A model generated the notes under the pieces. It was not told the DNA's origin. It ran no database searches and worked only from the letters and a program-made list of their open reading frames with translations. Positions 6,911 to 15,182 of a stretch of 23,241 nucleotides of DNA are shown in pieces. Each line of letters opens with the position of its first letter. Within the stretch, counting starts at the first letter, position 1. The stretch is from an uncultured Megasphaera sp. (GTDB taxonomy: Bacteria > Bacillota > Negativicutes > Veillonellales > Megasphaeraceae). The DNA is taken from the NCBI GenBank assembly GCA_900548635.1, contig URLP01000011.1, positions 1 to 23,241 of the forward strand. The letters are read 5' to 3'. The position numbers and the translations under genes were made by a program.

Positions 6911-8215
6911 ATGTCTAACGAATCGCAAGACCGGGTAGAAGAAAAAGCCCGGCAAGCCATCCGCGGCAGCCAGGGCCAACATCGCGGCCGTCAGTTTGCC
7001 TTGTGGATGGGCGCCTTGATCATCGGCGCAATTTTAGGCTGGCTCGGTATTCCGGCATTGAACCAATTATTTGATTTCATCGCTACAGTTTTCACGCGCT
7101 TATTCCAGTTCATCGCCGTACCGACCATCGCTTTAGCTGTCATCACGACCTTATCGGCTCTGGGAGCCAAAAAAGAAACGGGCCGCATCTTCGCGCACGC
7201 CGTCACCTATACCCTGCTGACGACGATCTGTGCCGCTGCTATCGGCCTCGTCCTCTATCTCTGGATCGCGCCGGGCAACCTGCCTGTCGACCTGATCAAT
7301 TCCGGTGTCTCCAACGTACCGCAGAAACTGGAAAAAGTCACGTACTACGACCACTTCCTTTCGGTCATCCCGAACAACATGCTCCAGCCGTTCTTATCGG
7401 GCAACGTCCTTTCGGTCATGCTCATCGCCGCCGCTGTCGGCCTGGCACTAGCCTTCATGCCGAAGACGGAAAACCGTGCGGTCCTCCTCAAAGGTCTCCT
7501 GGGCTTGCAGGAAGTCCTCTTCACGCTCATCCGGGCCCTGCTCTGGATCTTACCGGTCGGCATCCTCGCCTTCTCGGCTCAGCTTTCGGCACAGATTGAA
7601 GCCGGTGTCATCGTCGGTGCCTTAGGGAAATATACCCTGGTCATCCTCGGCGGCAACCTCATCCAGTTCTTCATCGTCCTGCCGATTTTCCTCGTCCTGC
7701 GCGGCCTCAACCCGATCCACGTCTTCCGTAAAATGGCTCCGGCCATCGCCGTCGCCCTCTTCACCAAGAGCTCTGCAGGCACATTGCCTGTCACTCTGGC
7801 TTCGGCAGAACAGCGCCTCAACGTCCATCCGCAGGTCTCCCGCTTCGTCCTGCCGATCTGCACGACCATCAACATGAACGGCTGCGCCGCTTTCATTTTG
7901 GTCACGTCCCTCTTCCTCATGCAGAACGGCGGCTTTGACCTCTCGCTCGGCACGATGATCGCCTGGCTCTTCGTCGCTGTCCTCGCAGCTATCGGCAACG
8001 CCGGCGTCCCCATGGGCTGCTACTTCCTGACCCTGTCCCTCATGTCCGGCATCGGTGCCCCGATCGGCATCATGGGCATCATCCTGCCGATCTACACGAT
8101 CATCGACATGATCGAAACCGCTGAAAATGTCTGGTCCGACTCGGCCGTCTGCGCCATGACCGACCACGATCTGGCCAAAGAACTCGACGCCCAGCCGGCA
8201 CCGGCAGGACACTAG
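6911..8215 (+). CDS. Dicarboxylate/amino acid:cation symporter (DAACS family)
   Basis: 434 aa, normal for the GltP/GltT/DctA family, with a charged N-terminal tail (~30 residues) and about eight membrane segments plus re-entrant loops. The serine-rich loop appears as KSSAGTLP (from Lys286) and the transport motif as NMNG (321-324), where many glutamate/aspartate carriers have NMDG. AAIGNAGVPMG matches the second re-entrant loop. Such carriers bring acidic or small neutral amino acids or C4-dicarboxylates into the cell with Na+ or H+; the exact substrate is open. The strong GGGGGAG ribosome site precedes the ATG at 6911. It is monocistronic with a consensus promoter and a strong terminator. 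Confidence 0.9.
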   Translation: MSNESQDRVEEKARQAIRGSQGQHRGRQFALWMGALIIGAILGWLGIPALNQLFDFIATVFTRLFQFIAVPTIALAVITTLSALGAKKETGRIFAHAVTYTLLTTICAAAIGLVLYLWIAPGNLPVDLINSGVSNVPQKLEKVTYYDHFLSVIPNNMLQPFLSGNVLSVMLIAAAVGLALAFMPKTENRAVLLKGLLGLQEVLFTLIRALLWILPVGILAFSAQLSAQIEAGVIVGALGKYTLVILGGNLIQFFIVLPIFLVLRGLNPIHVFRKMAPAIAVALFTKSSAGTLPVTLASAEQRLNVHPQVSRFVLPICTTINMNGCAAFILVTSLFLMQNGGFDLSLGTMIAWLFVAVLAAIGNAGVPMGCYFLTLSLMSGIGAPIGIMGIILPIYTIIDMIETAENVWSDSAVCAMTDHDLAKELDAQPAPAGH

Positions 8216-8217
8216 CC

Positions 8218-8245
8218 GTTCATCGTAGTTCGTTCGTCGTTCATC
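8218..8245. repeat. Heptamer array, four units (left arm)
   Basis: GTTCATC, GTAGTTC, GTTCGTC and GTTCATC in 7-base register, two bases after the symporter stop codon. It is the left arm of a large imperfect inverted repeat with 8321-8348. Confidence 0.85.
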
Positions 8246-8252
8246 GACTTAT

Positions 8253-8289
8253 AAAAAGAACCTGTCGCATAACGCGGCAGGTTCTTTTT
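8253..8289. terminator. Bidirectional terminator between the symporter gene and trpA
   Basis: AAAAAGAACCTGTCGC (8253-8268), 5-base loop, GCGGCAGGTTCTTTTT (8274-8289): a 16-bp stem with one wobble, with an A tract on the left and T tract on the right. It serves the symporter on the plus strand and the trp operon on the minus strand. Confidence 0.93.
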
Positions 8290-8320
8290 CTTATTTATTA
8301 GGCGCTGACTGCGCCATTTC

Positions 8321-8348
8321 GACAAACGATGAACGACCTACGACGAAC
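8321..8348. repeat. Heptamer array, four units (right arm)
   Basis: GACAAAC, GATGAAC, GACCTAC and GACGAAC. Read on the minus strand these become GTTCGTC, GTAGGTC, GTTCATC and GTTTGTC. Unit by unit they match the array at 8218 at 24 of 28 positions. The array begins five bases after the trpA stop codon. Confidence 0.85.
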
Positions 8349-8353
8349 GGCCT

Positions 8354-9130
8354 TTAACCGCTGATTGTGGCTTCTTTCATAGCTTTAACGTAGTCATAGA
8401 TGTGCGGTGCTGCATCATTGCCGTATTTGGCGATGATCTTGACAATGGCACTGCCTACGATGACGCCGTCAGCGACGCGGCCGATGTTCTTAGCCTGTTC
8501 TGTCGTGTTGATGCCGAAGCCGACGGCACAGGGTACGTCCGTGACTTCTTTGGCCGTATCGACGATTTCCTTGAGGTCCGTCTTGATTTCCGTACGCGTC
8601 CCCGTAACGCCCAGGGAGGAGACGATGTAGAGGAATCCTTCGCCGACTTTGGCGATCTTCTGGATGCGGTCTTTCGAGGTCGGCGCGATCATCGAGACGA
8701 TGTCGATGCCGTGGGCTTTGGCAGAGGCAGCACATTCGTCGCGTTCTTCAAAGGGCATATCGGGGATGATGATGCCGTCCATACCGACTTCTTCGCAGCG
8801 GGCAAAGAATTTTTCTACGCCATAGTGGAAGACCGGGTTGAGATAGGTCAGGAAGACCAAAGGAATCTGCGACGTCTGGCGGACGCGCTTGACCAGTTCA
8901 AAGACGTCGTCGATTTTCGTGCCTGCCTTCAAGGAACGCAGGTCGGCTTCCTGGATGACGATGCCTTCGGCGATGGGGTCGGAAAAAGGAATGCCGATTT
9001 CGACGAGATCTGCGCCGGCTTTTTCCATAGTCAGAATATATTCATAGGTCTTATCCAGCGACGGATCGCCGGCGGTCAAGAAACCGATAAAGGCTTTGCC
9101 CTGCTTGAATGCGTTGCCAATCTTACTCAT
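8354..9130 (-). CDS. trpA: Tryptophan synthase alpha subunit
   Basis: 258 aa, family-typical. It cleaves indole-3-glycerol phosphate to indole and glyceraldehyde 3-phosphate, passing indole to TrpB. The catalytic Glu49 of E. coli corresponds to Glu44 in [10 protein letters not shown]. The second catalytic acid, Asp60 in E. coli, aligns with Glu55 in SDPIAEG, a conservative change worth noting. GFGINT near residue 205 and GSAIV near 226 form the phosphate-binding part. The start overlaps the end of trpB by 8 bases (ATGAGTAA), with GGAGGG upstream, so translation is coupled. It is the last gene of the trp operon; the shared terminator follows. Confidence 0.96.
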   Translation of the reverse strand: MSKIGNAFKQGKAFIGFLTAGDPSLDKTYEYILTMEKAGADLVEIGIPFSDPIAEGIVIQEADLRSLKAGTKIDDVFELVKRVRQTSQIPLVFLTYLNPVFHYGVEKFFARCEEVGMDGIIIPDMPFEERDECAASAKAHGIDIVSMIAPTSKDRIQKIAKVGEGFLYIVSSLGVTGTRTEIKTDLKEIVDTAKEVTDVPCAVGFGINTTEQAKNIGRVADGVIVGSAIVKIIAKYGNDAAPHIYDYVKAMKEATISG

Positions 9131-10307
9131 GTAAGTCCCTCCCTCTGTATCTTGCGATGGCGGCTACGTCTTTGTCGCCGCGGCCGGACAGGCAGACGAT
9201 GATGCTGTCGTCCTTGCTCATCTTCGGTGCAATCTGCATGGCTTCATAGACGGCATGGGCGCTTTCGATGGCGCAGATGATGCCTTCCGTGCGGGCCAGG
9301 TATTCAAAAGCGGCGACGGCTTCGTCGTCCTTGACGGGGACGTACTGGGCGCGGCCTGTCTGATGCAGGTAGGCGTGTTCCGGCCCGATGCCCGGATAGT
9401 CGAGGCCGGCCGAAATGGAGTAGACTTCGTCGATCTGGCCGTCTTCATTCTGGCAGAAGAGCGATTTCATGCCGTGGAAGATGCCGACTTCCCCTTTGGC
9501 GATGGTTGCGGCGTGGAGCTTCGTGTCGATGCCCTTGCCGGCGGCTTCGCAGCCGATGAGCTTGACGTCTTTATCGCCGATGAAGTGGTAGAACATGCCC
9601 ATGGCGTTGCTGCCGCCGCCGACGCAGGCCAGGACAGCGGCCGGCAGTTTGCCTTCCCGTTCGAGGATCTGCTGACGCGCTTCTTTACTGATGACGGACT
9701 GGAAATCGCGGACCATCATCGGGAAAGGATGGGGCCCCATGGTCGAGCCGATGACATAGTGCGTATCGTCGACGCGGCTGACCCATTCGCGCATGGCTTC
9801 GTTGACGGCATCCTTGAGGACGCGCGAGCCCGACGTGACGGCGTGGACCTTGGCGCCGAGGAGTTCCATGCGGTAGACGTTCAGGGCCTGGCGGATCGTA
9901 TCTTCTTCGCCCATAAAAACTTCGCATTCAAGGCCAAGGAAGGCCGCCGCTGTAGCGGTCGCGACGCCGTGCTGGCCGGCACCGGTTTCGGCGATGACCC
10001 GCGTCTTGCCCATCTTCTTGGCCAAGAGGCACTGGCCCAGGGCGTTGTTGATCTTGTGGGCACCTGTATGGTTCAGGTCTTCGCGCTTCAAGTAAATCTT
10101 GGCGCCGCCCAAGTCTTTTGTCATCCGTTCTGCGTAGTAGAGCAGAGACGGACGGTTGGCGTAATTATCGAGCAAATCTTTCAGTTCGGCCTGGAAATCG
10201 GGATCGTTCTTATAATGGCTGTAGGCTTTTTCCAAGCGCTGGATTTCGTTCATCAGTGTTTCCGGTATATATTGACCGCCGAAGGGGCCAAATCTTCCTG
10301 TACTCAT
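9123..10307 (-). CDS. trpB: Tryptophan synthase beta subunit
   Basis: 394 aa, TrpB1 type. A PLP-dependent enzyme that joins indole and serine to give tryptophan, working as an alpha2-beta2 complex with TrpA. The PLP lysine is Lys85 in HTGAHKINN, and the phosphate-binding loop is GGGSNAMG (about 235). The N-terminal [14 protein letters not shown] is standard. The ATG at 10307 follows AGGAGG, which overlaps the trpF stop codon; the gap to trpF is three bases. Confidence 0.97.
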   Translation of the reverse strand: MSTGRFGPFGGQYIPETLMNEIQRLEKAYSHYKNDPDFQAELKDLLDNYANRPSLLYYAERMTKDLGGAKIYLKREDLNHTGAHKINNALGQCLLAKKMGKTRVIAETGAGQHGVATATAAAFLGLECEVFMGEEDTIRQALNVYRMELLGAKVHAVTSGSRVLKDAVNEAMREWVSRVDDTHYVIGSTMGPHPFPMMVRDFQSVISKEARQQILEREGKLPAAVLACVGGGSNAMGMFYHFIGDKDVKLIGCEAAGKGIDTKLHAATIAKGEVGIFHGMKSLFCQNEDGQIDEVYSISAGLDYPGIGPEHAYLHQTGRAQYVPVKDDEAVAAFEYLARTEGIICAIESAHAVYEAMQIAPKMSKDDSIIVCLSGRGDKDVAAIARYRGRDLHE

Positions 10308-10310
10308 CGT

Positions 10311-10913
10311 TTACCTCCTATAAGCACGCACGCGTGCCATGAATAATTTCATTTTTTCTTTATCCTTCACGCCGTCGGTTTCAATGCCGCTGCTCACGTC
10401 GAGGGCGTAGGGCCCGAGGGCCGCTGCCTTTTCAGCATTGTCGGGATTGAGGCCGCCGGCAAGAAAGTACTCTCTGTCGATTTGGGCCAGCAGGGCCCAG
10501 TCGAAGACCTCGCCCGTACCGCCCTTGCCGTGGTCGAGGAGGACGTAGTCCGCCGGGCTGCGGCGCGCTTTTTCGACATCGTCTTTACGTGCGATGGAAA
10601 AAGCTTTGATGATCGGCACCTGCACCTGCCGGCGCAGGCTTTCGATATAAGCTTCGTCTTCCCCGCCGTGGAGCTGGACGAGCTGGATCGTACCAGCCCG
10701 GACCAGGCTTTCGATATGTTCCGGCGTGTCGTCGACGAAGACGCCGACGGCCGGGATGGACGGATCCAGTTCCCTTCTCAAGGCCGCCGCCTGGTCGTCG
10801 CTGACGCGGCGCTTCTTGCCGGCAAAGACGAAGCCGGCATAATCGGGCTGCAGTTCATTGGCCCAGGCGATGTCGCAGGGCCGCTTGAGGCCGCAGAACT
10901 TGACCTTAACCAC
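10311..10913 (-). CDS. trpF: Phosphoribosylanthranilate isomerase
   Basis: 200 aa from the GTG at 10913. It carries out the Amadori rearrangement of phosphoribosylanthranilate to CdRP. Cys7 (FCGLKR) and Asp127 (LLDHGKGG) are the expected catalytic pair; LAGGLNPDN and LDVSSGIE hold the substrate phosphate. The GTG is chosen because GGAGG (10919-10923) lies five bases before it and because homologues begin with V-K-x-C/F-C-G. A longer in-frame reading from 10991 would run deep into trpC without homology. The start overlaps the trpC end by 8 bases. Confidence 0.94.
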   Translation of the reverse strand: MVKVKFCGLKRPCDIAWANELQPDYAGFVFAGKKRRVSDDQAAALRRELDPSIPAVGVFVDDTPEHIESLVRAGTIQLVQLHGGEDEAYIESLRRQVQVPIIKAFSIARKDDVEKARRSPADYVLLDHGKGGTGEVFDWALLAQIDREYFLAGGLNPDNAEKAAALGPYALDVSSGIETDGVKDKEKMKLFMARVRAYRR

Positions 10914-11694
10914 GGCTGCCTCCGGCCAGCTCGTCAAGCATGGCTTTCTTATCGGGGCTGCGCATGAAGGTCTCACCGATAAGGACGGCATCGACGCCGT
11001 GTTCGCGCAGGACCTGCGTGTGCGCTGCCGTCTTGATGCCGCTTTCGGCGACGAAGAGGATGTCCTTCGGTACGAGAGGACGCAGGCTGCAGCTCGTATC
11101 GAGGGAAACCGTGAAGTCCTTCAGGTTGCGGTTGTTGACGCCGATGACGCGGGCGCCGACGGCAATGGCACGGCGCACTTCGTCGGCGTCGTGGGCTTCG
11201 ACCAGGGCCGAGAGGCCGAGGGAATCGGCTAGTTTGAAGAAGCGCTGCAGTTTTTCGTCATCGAGGACGGCGCAGATCAAAAGGACTGCCGAGGCGCCGA
11301 GGGCCCGGGCTTCATAGATCTGGTATTCGTCGATGATGAAATCCTTGCGCAGGACCGGCGTTTTGACGGCGGCGGCGATTTCCTGCAGGTACTGGGGGCT
11401 GCCGAGGAAATAGTCCCGTTCTGTCAGGACGGAAATGGCCGCGGCGCCGGCCGCTTCATATTCTTTGGCAATGGCCACATAGGGGAAATCGGGAGCAATG
11501 AGGCCTTTCGACGGCGAAGCCTTCTTGACTTCGCAGATAAAGGAAAGGCCGGATTTCGCGAGGTTCTTTTCAAAGGGAAAGCCTTCTTTTTTCGGCGCTG
11601 CCAGGGCGCGGGCCTTCATTTCTTCCAAGGGGACACGGGCTTTGTCGGCGGCCAGGTTCTTCGCCGTCGCCGCCGTGAGGTCATCAAGGATCAT
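10906..11694 (-). CDS. trpC: Indole-3-glycerol phosphate synthase
   Basis: 262 aa TIM barrel, not fused to trpF as it is in enteric bacteria. It closes the indole ring of CdRP. The motif CEVKKASPSKG (Glu55, Lys57 region) carries the catalytic residues; VIGVNNRNL and AESGI are the later barrel motifs. The ATG at 11694 follows a GGGGG stretch 8 bases upstream, 12 bases after the trpD stop. Confidence 0.96.
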   Translation of the reverse strand: MILDDLTAATAKNLAADKARVPLEEMKARALAAPKKEGFPFEKNLAKSGLSFICEVKKASPSKGLIAPDFPYVAIAKEYEAAGAAAISVLTERDYFLGSPQYLQEIAAAVKTPVLRKDFIIDEYQIYEARALGASAVLLICAVLDDEKLQRFFKLADSLGLSALVEAHDADEVRRAIAVGARVIGVNNRNLKDFTVSLDTSCSLRPLVPKDILFVAESGIKTAAHTQVLREHGVDAVLIGETFMRSPDKKAMLDELAGGSRG

Positions 11695-11706
11695 GATGCG
11701 GCCCCC

Positions 11707-12729
11707 TTACTGGTTGCTGACGGCAACGCACTTGTCGAGGACTGCTGTCGCCTTGCCGCTGTCGATGAGGCTGGCGGCGAGCTTGATGCCGTCGGCAATG
11801 GAATCGGCTTTCCGGGCCACGAAGAGGGCCGCACCGGAGTTCATGAGGACAGCGTTGCGCTTCGTGCCCTGGATCTTGCCGCTCAGGACGTCGCGCGTAA
11901 TCTGGGCGTTGACGTCAGGCGTACCGCCGACGAGGTCTTCTTTCTTGCCCGGCGTGAGGCCGAAGTCCTGCGGTTTGATGACCGACGTGCGGTAGTAGCC
12001 GTCGCGGAGTTCGCAGATGGTCGTCGGACCGTTCGGCGAGATTTCGTCAAGTTTTTCCTGACCGTAGGCGACGAGGCCCCGTTTCACGCCGAGCGACGAG
12101 AGAACTTTAGCCAGCGGTTCGACGAGGTAGCCGTCGTAAACGCCGAGGAGGAACATTTCCGGTTTTGCCGGGTTGGTCAGGGGACCGAGGATATTGAAGA
12201 CCGTGCGGAAGCCGAGTTCTTTGCGGATCGGGCCGACGTACTTCATGGCGGCGTGATATCTCTGGGCGAAGAGAAAGCAGAAATTCGTTTCTTTGAGCAT
12301 CTTCAACGCCAGCTGCGGGTCCTGCTGGATATTGATGCCCAGGGCTTCCAGGCAGTCTGCCGTGCCGCACAGGGACGAAGCGGCGCGGTTGCCGTGCTTG
12401 GCGACTTTGACGCCCGCTGCGGCGATGACCATAGCCGACGTCGTCGAGATGTTGAAGGAATGGGCGCCGTCGCCGCCGGTACCGACGATTTCCAGGACTT
12501 CCATGCCCGGATGCGGTACCGGGGTTGCCAGGGAGCGCATGGCTTCGGCACAGCCCGAGATTTCATCGATCGTTTCGGCTTTCGTGCTCTTCGTCGAAAG
12601 CGCTGCCAGGAAGGCGGCGTTCTGGGTCGGCGTCGTTTTACCGCCCATGATTTCCAGCATGACCTTTTTCGCTTCGTCGTAGGTTAAATCGCCTTTATTG
12701 ACAATCTTAATAATCGCTTCTTTAATCAT
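11707..12729 (-). CDS. trpD: Anthranilate phosphoribosyltransferase
   Basis: 340 aa from the ATG at 12729. It transfers phosphoribose from PRPP to anthranilate. GTGGD (83-87) is the PRPP loop, followed by the family segment [14 protein letters not shown] and the C-terminal VLMNSGAAL are also typical. The start is set by GGAGGAG (12736-12742) six bases upstream. An ATG at 12744 overlaps that ribosome site and would add five atypical residues (MEEKT). No glutaminase domain is fused, since trpG is separate. Confidence 0.96.
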   Translation of the reverse strand: MIKEAIIKIVNKGDLTYDEAKKVMLEIMGGKTTPTQNAAFLAALSTKSTKAETIDEISGCAEAMRSLATPVPHPGMEVLEIVGTGGDGAHSFNISTTSAMVIAAAGVKVAKHGNRAASSLCGTADCLEALGINIQQDPQLALKMLKETNFCFLFAQRYHAAMKYVGPIRKELGFRTVFNILGPLTNPAKPEMFLLGVYDGYLVEPLAKVLSSLGVKRGLVAYGQEKLDEISPNGPTTICELRDGYYRTSVIKPQDFGLTPGKKEDLVGGTPDVNAQITRDVLSGKIQGTKRNAVLMNSGAALFVARKADSIADGIKLAASLIDSGKATAVLDKCVAVSNQ

Positions 12730-12765
12730 TGTCTTCTCCTCCATATCGTAATCTCTATAATCATC

Positions 12766-13338
12766 TTATATTTTCAGTTTCAGGAAATTTTCGACCATCA
12801 TCGGACCGGACGGCGTGAGGATCGATTCGGGATGGAACTGCAGTCCGTAGACGGGATAGTCTTTGTGGCTGACGGCCATGATTTCGCCGTCGTCGGTCCT
12901 AGCGATGACCTTCAGTTCGTCCGGCAGCGTGTCCGGGTCGAGGGCCAGGGAATGATAGCGGCCGACATCGACTTGCTGCGGCAGACCCTGGAAAATGGGG
13001 CTCTGCGTATCGAGTGCAGCGACGGACTGTTTGCCGTGCATCAGCTGCTTGGCGTAGGTAATCGTGCCGCCGTAGACTTCGCAGATGGCCTGATGGCCCA
13101 GGCAGACGCCGAGGATCGGCACTTTGCCGGCAAAATAACGGATTGCTTCTTCGCAGACGCCGGCATTGGCGGGACGTCCCGGACCGGGTGAAATGATCAG
13201 GTGGTCCGGCTGGAGCGCTTCGATTTCGGCGATGCTCTTTTCATCGTTGCGGATGACCGTAATGTCCGGGTCGAACTGACCGAGGAGCTGGTAAAGGTTA
13301 TATGAAAAACTGTCGTAATTATCAATGAGCACTATCAT
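12766..13338 (-). CDS. trpG: Anthranilate synthase component II (glutamine amidotransferase)
   Basis: 190 aa class I amidotransferase. The catalytic triad is Cys79 (GVCLGHQ), His169 and Glu171 (LQFHPES), with the oxyanion segment SPGPGRP at 50-56. It supplies ammonia to TrpE. Its start overlaps the trpE stop by four bases (ATGA), so the two subunits are made in coupled fashion. Proteins of this type can also serve p-aminobenzoate synthase; no other partner is visible here. Confidence 0.95.
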   Translation of the reverse strand: MIVLIDNYDSFSYNLYQLLGQFDPDITVIRNDEKSIAEIEALQPDHLIISPGPGRPANAGVCEEAIRYFAGKVPILGVCLGHQAICEVYGGTITYAKQLMHGKQSVAALDTQSPIFQGLPQQVDVGRYHSLALDPDTLPDELKVIARTDDGEIMAVSHKDYPVYGLQFHPESILTPSGPMMVENFLKLKI

Positions 13339-14804
13339 TTGTCGATACCTCCATTCGCCTGCTGCAGGGCAATGACTACGGCTTTCGCTTTATTCAGGCA
13401 TTCCTGGTGTTCCTGTTCGGGGATGCTGTCGGCGACGATACCCGCGCCGGAGCAGGCGTAGACGTGGTTGCCTTTCTTGTAGGCCAGGCGGATGCCGATG
13501 CAGCAGTCCATATTGCCCGTAAAATCGATGTAGCCGATGGCGCCGCCGTAGACGCCGCGCTTGTGGCCTTCCAGTTCATCGATGATTTCGCAGGCCCGGA
13601 TTTTCGGTGCCCCCGAGAGGGTGCCCGCCGGCAGGACCGAGGCGATGGCGTCGACGGCCGTCTTATCTTTGCGGATGCGGCTGTGGACGGTCGAGCCGAT
13701 GTGCATGATGTGCGAGAAGCGCAGGACGTCGAGGTAGCGTTCGACGTGGACGCTGCCGAATTCACTGATGCGGCCCAGGTCGTTGCGCCCGAGGTCGACG
13801 AGCATGTTATGTTCGGCCAGTTCCTTCGTGTTGTGCAGGAGTTCATCTTCCAGAGCCCGGTCTTCTTCGGTTGTCTTGCCCCGCGGCCGCGAGCCGGCTA
13901 AGGGGAAGGTAAAGAGCTCGCCGTCTTCCAGGCGGGTCAGCGTTTCCGGCGAAGAGCCGGCCAGTTCGATGTCGTCGCCGGAGAAGAAGAACATGTACGG
14001 CGACGGGTTGATCGTCCTCAGGACCCGGTACGTATCGAGAAGGCTCCCTTCTGCTTCGGCGCTCATGCGGTTGGCCAGGACGACTTGGAAGATATCGCCT
14101 TCGCGGATGTATTCCTTGCCCTTTTCGACCATGCGGCAGTATTCTTCTTCATTGAAGAGGGGCTTGAAGTCGCTCTTTAATTGAAGCGGTACGTCCGGTG
14201 CCTTCTTGCCGTCGCGGATCAGCGCTTCCATGCGCTGCATTTCCAGGAGGGCACGGTTGTAATTTTCTTCGGCCGAATCGAGGCGGACATTGACGATGAG
14301 GTAGATCTGCTGCTTCAGGTTGTCAAAAACGATGGCCTTATCGAAGAGCATGAGGTCGAAATCATTGAAACCGTCATCGTCGACGGCATTCAGCTTGAGC
14401 GACGGTTCGGCGTATTTAATGAAGTCGTAAGCGAAGTAGCCGACGAGGCCGCCCGTAAAGGGAGGCAGGTCTTTGAGGCGCGGCGCCTTGTTGTCGTCAA
14501 GGATCTGGGAAATGAGCTGTTCCGGATGGTCCGTATGGATCTGGACTTCGGAGCCGGTCTTGATGTGGACCGTGCCGTCCTTGCAGTAAAGTCCCATCTG
14601 CGGGTCGTAGCCGATGAAGGTGTAGCGGCCCCAGCGCTGGGAGTCTTCCATGCTTTCCAGCAAATAGCAGTGCGAGCTGATATTCTTGACAATGCGCAAT
14701 ACTTCAAGCGGCGTGCGGACGTCGGCATACATGCTGCGGCAGATCGGCACGACTTTGTAGTCACCCTGATAGGCTTTTACTTCTTCCAGACTGAGCGTTT
14801 CCAT
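13335..14804 (-). CDS. trpE: Anthranilate synthase component I
   Basis: 489 aa. It converts chorismate and ammonia to anthranilate. LLES (48-51) is the tryptophan feedback site, so end-product inhibition of the enzyme is expected on top of T-box control. The chorismate-binding C-terminal domain shows ELAGSSPETL, AGTLSGAPKIRA and YGGAIGY. Position behind a Trp T-box and LLES favour TrpE over PabB. The ATG at 14804 follows AGGAGG (14810-14815) by five bases, right after the terminator T tract of the leader. Confidence 0.97.
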   Translation of the reverse strand: METLSLEEVKAYQGDYKVVPICRSMYADVRTPLEVLRIVKNISSHCYLLESMEDSQRWGRYTFIGYDPQMGLYCKDGTVHIKTGSEVQIHTDHPEQLISQILDDNKAPRLKDLPPFTGGLVGYFAYDFIKYAEPSLKLNAVDDDGFNDFDLMLFDKAIVFDNLKQQIYLIVNVRLDSAEENYNRALLEMQRMEALIRDGKKAPDVPLQLKSDFKPLFNEEEYCRMVEKGKEYIREGDIFQVVLANRMSAEAEGSLLDTYRVLRTINPSPYMFFFSGDDIELAGSSPETLTRLEDGELFTFPLAGSRPRGKTTEEDRALEDELLHNTKELAEHNMLVDLGRNDLGRISEFGSVHVERYLDVLRFSHIMHIGSTVHSRIRKDKTAVDAIASVLPAGTLSGAPKIRACEIIDELEGHKRGVYGGAIGYIDFTGNMDCCIGIRLAYKKGNHVYACSGAGIVADSIPEQEHQECLNKAKAVVIALQQANGGIDK

Positions 14805-14817
14805 ATGAACCTCCTAT

Positions 14818-15105
14818 AAAAAAAATCCGCCCATGACAATGTTACTTGTCAAGGACGGATACTGTTCCGCGGTGCCACCTTGTTTTAGGGGTTGAACCCT
14901 ACTCTCGACGGAATACCAACATATTCCCGGCAACTGACGTATGCCAACACGTCGCAGAATACTCAGCCTCACGGCTTTTGACTGCGCCCTCAGCGGTCCA
15001 TTTAACGAGCTGCGTCGGCCGGCTCTCAGCACCCCGGCTCTCTGTACGTGCACGTCATCGTTTTTACTTCCGCCTCAAAGGTTTCATGGACGATGTTCGG
15101 TTGAT
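14818..15105 (-). ncRNA. T-box leader, tryptophan-specific
   Basis: The hallmark T-box AAGGTGGCACCGCGG is at 14867-14881 on the minus strand. Downstream an intrinsic terminator (14826-14860, 15-position stem ATCCGTCC.../...GGGCGGAT with one mismatch, then eight T) ends just before the trpE ribosome site. Stem I features are visible around 15020-15045 (AGAGAGCCGG). The specifier loop reads AAATGGACC, with TGG (Trp) at 14998-15000. Uncharged tRNA-Trp would pair with TGG and with the T-box, preventing the terminator and letting trpEGDCFBA be read. Confidence 0.95.
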
Positions 15106-15111
15106 GCTTGT

Positions 15112-15140
15112 ATCATACACCGCATTTTTTAACCTGTCAA
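15112..15140 (-). promoter_or_regulatory. Promoter of the trp operon
   Basis: Minus strand: -35 TTGACA (15135-15140), 17-base spacer, -10 TATGAT (15112-15117). Transcription should start near 15105, giving a leader of about 300 bases, the usual T-box length. Confidence 0.92.
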
Positions 15141-15182
15141 GGATACTTTTATACACATTTTAAAGACAATCGTTTTACCAGC

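Noticed and set aside
10911..10991. Longer TrpF start at 10991
   Set aside because: The extra 26 residues fall inside trpC and lack family similarity, while a GTG at 10913 has GGAGG five bases upstream.
13335..14804. p-Aminobenzoate synthase (PabB) instead of TrpE
   Set aside because: The LLES feedback motif, the trpG overlap and the Trp T-box all point to anthranilate synthase.
14814..15053. 79-codon minus-strand frame in the trp leader
   Set aside because: It lies within the T-box structure and reads through its terminator; the RNA explains the sequence.
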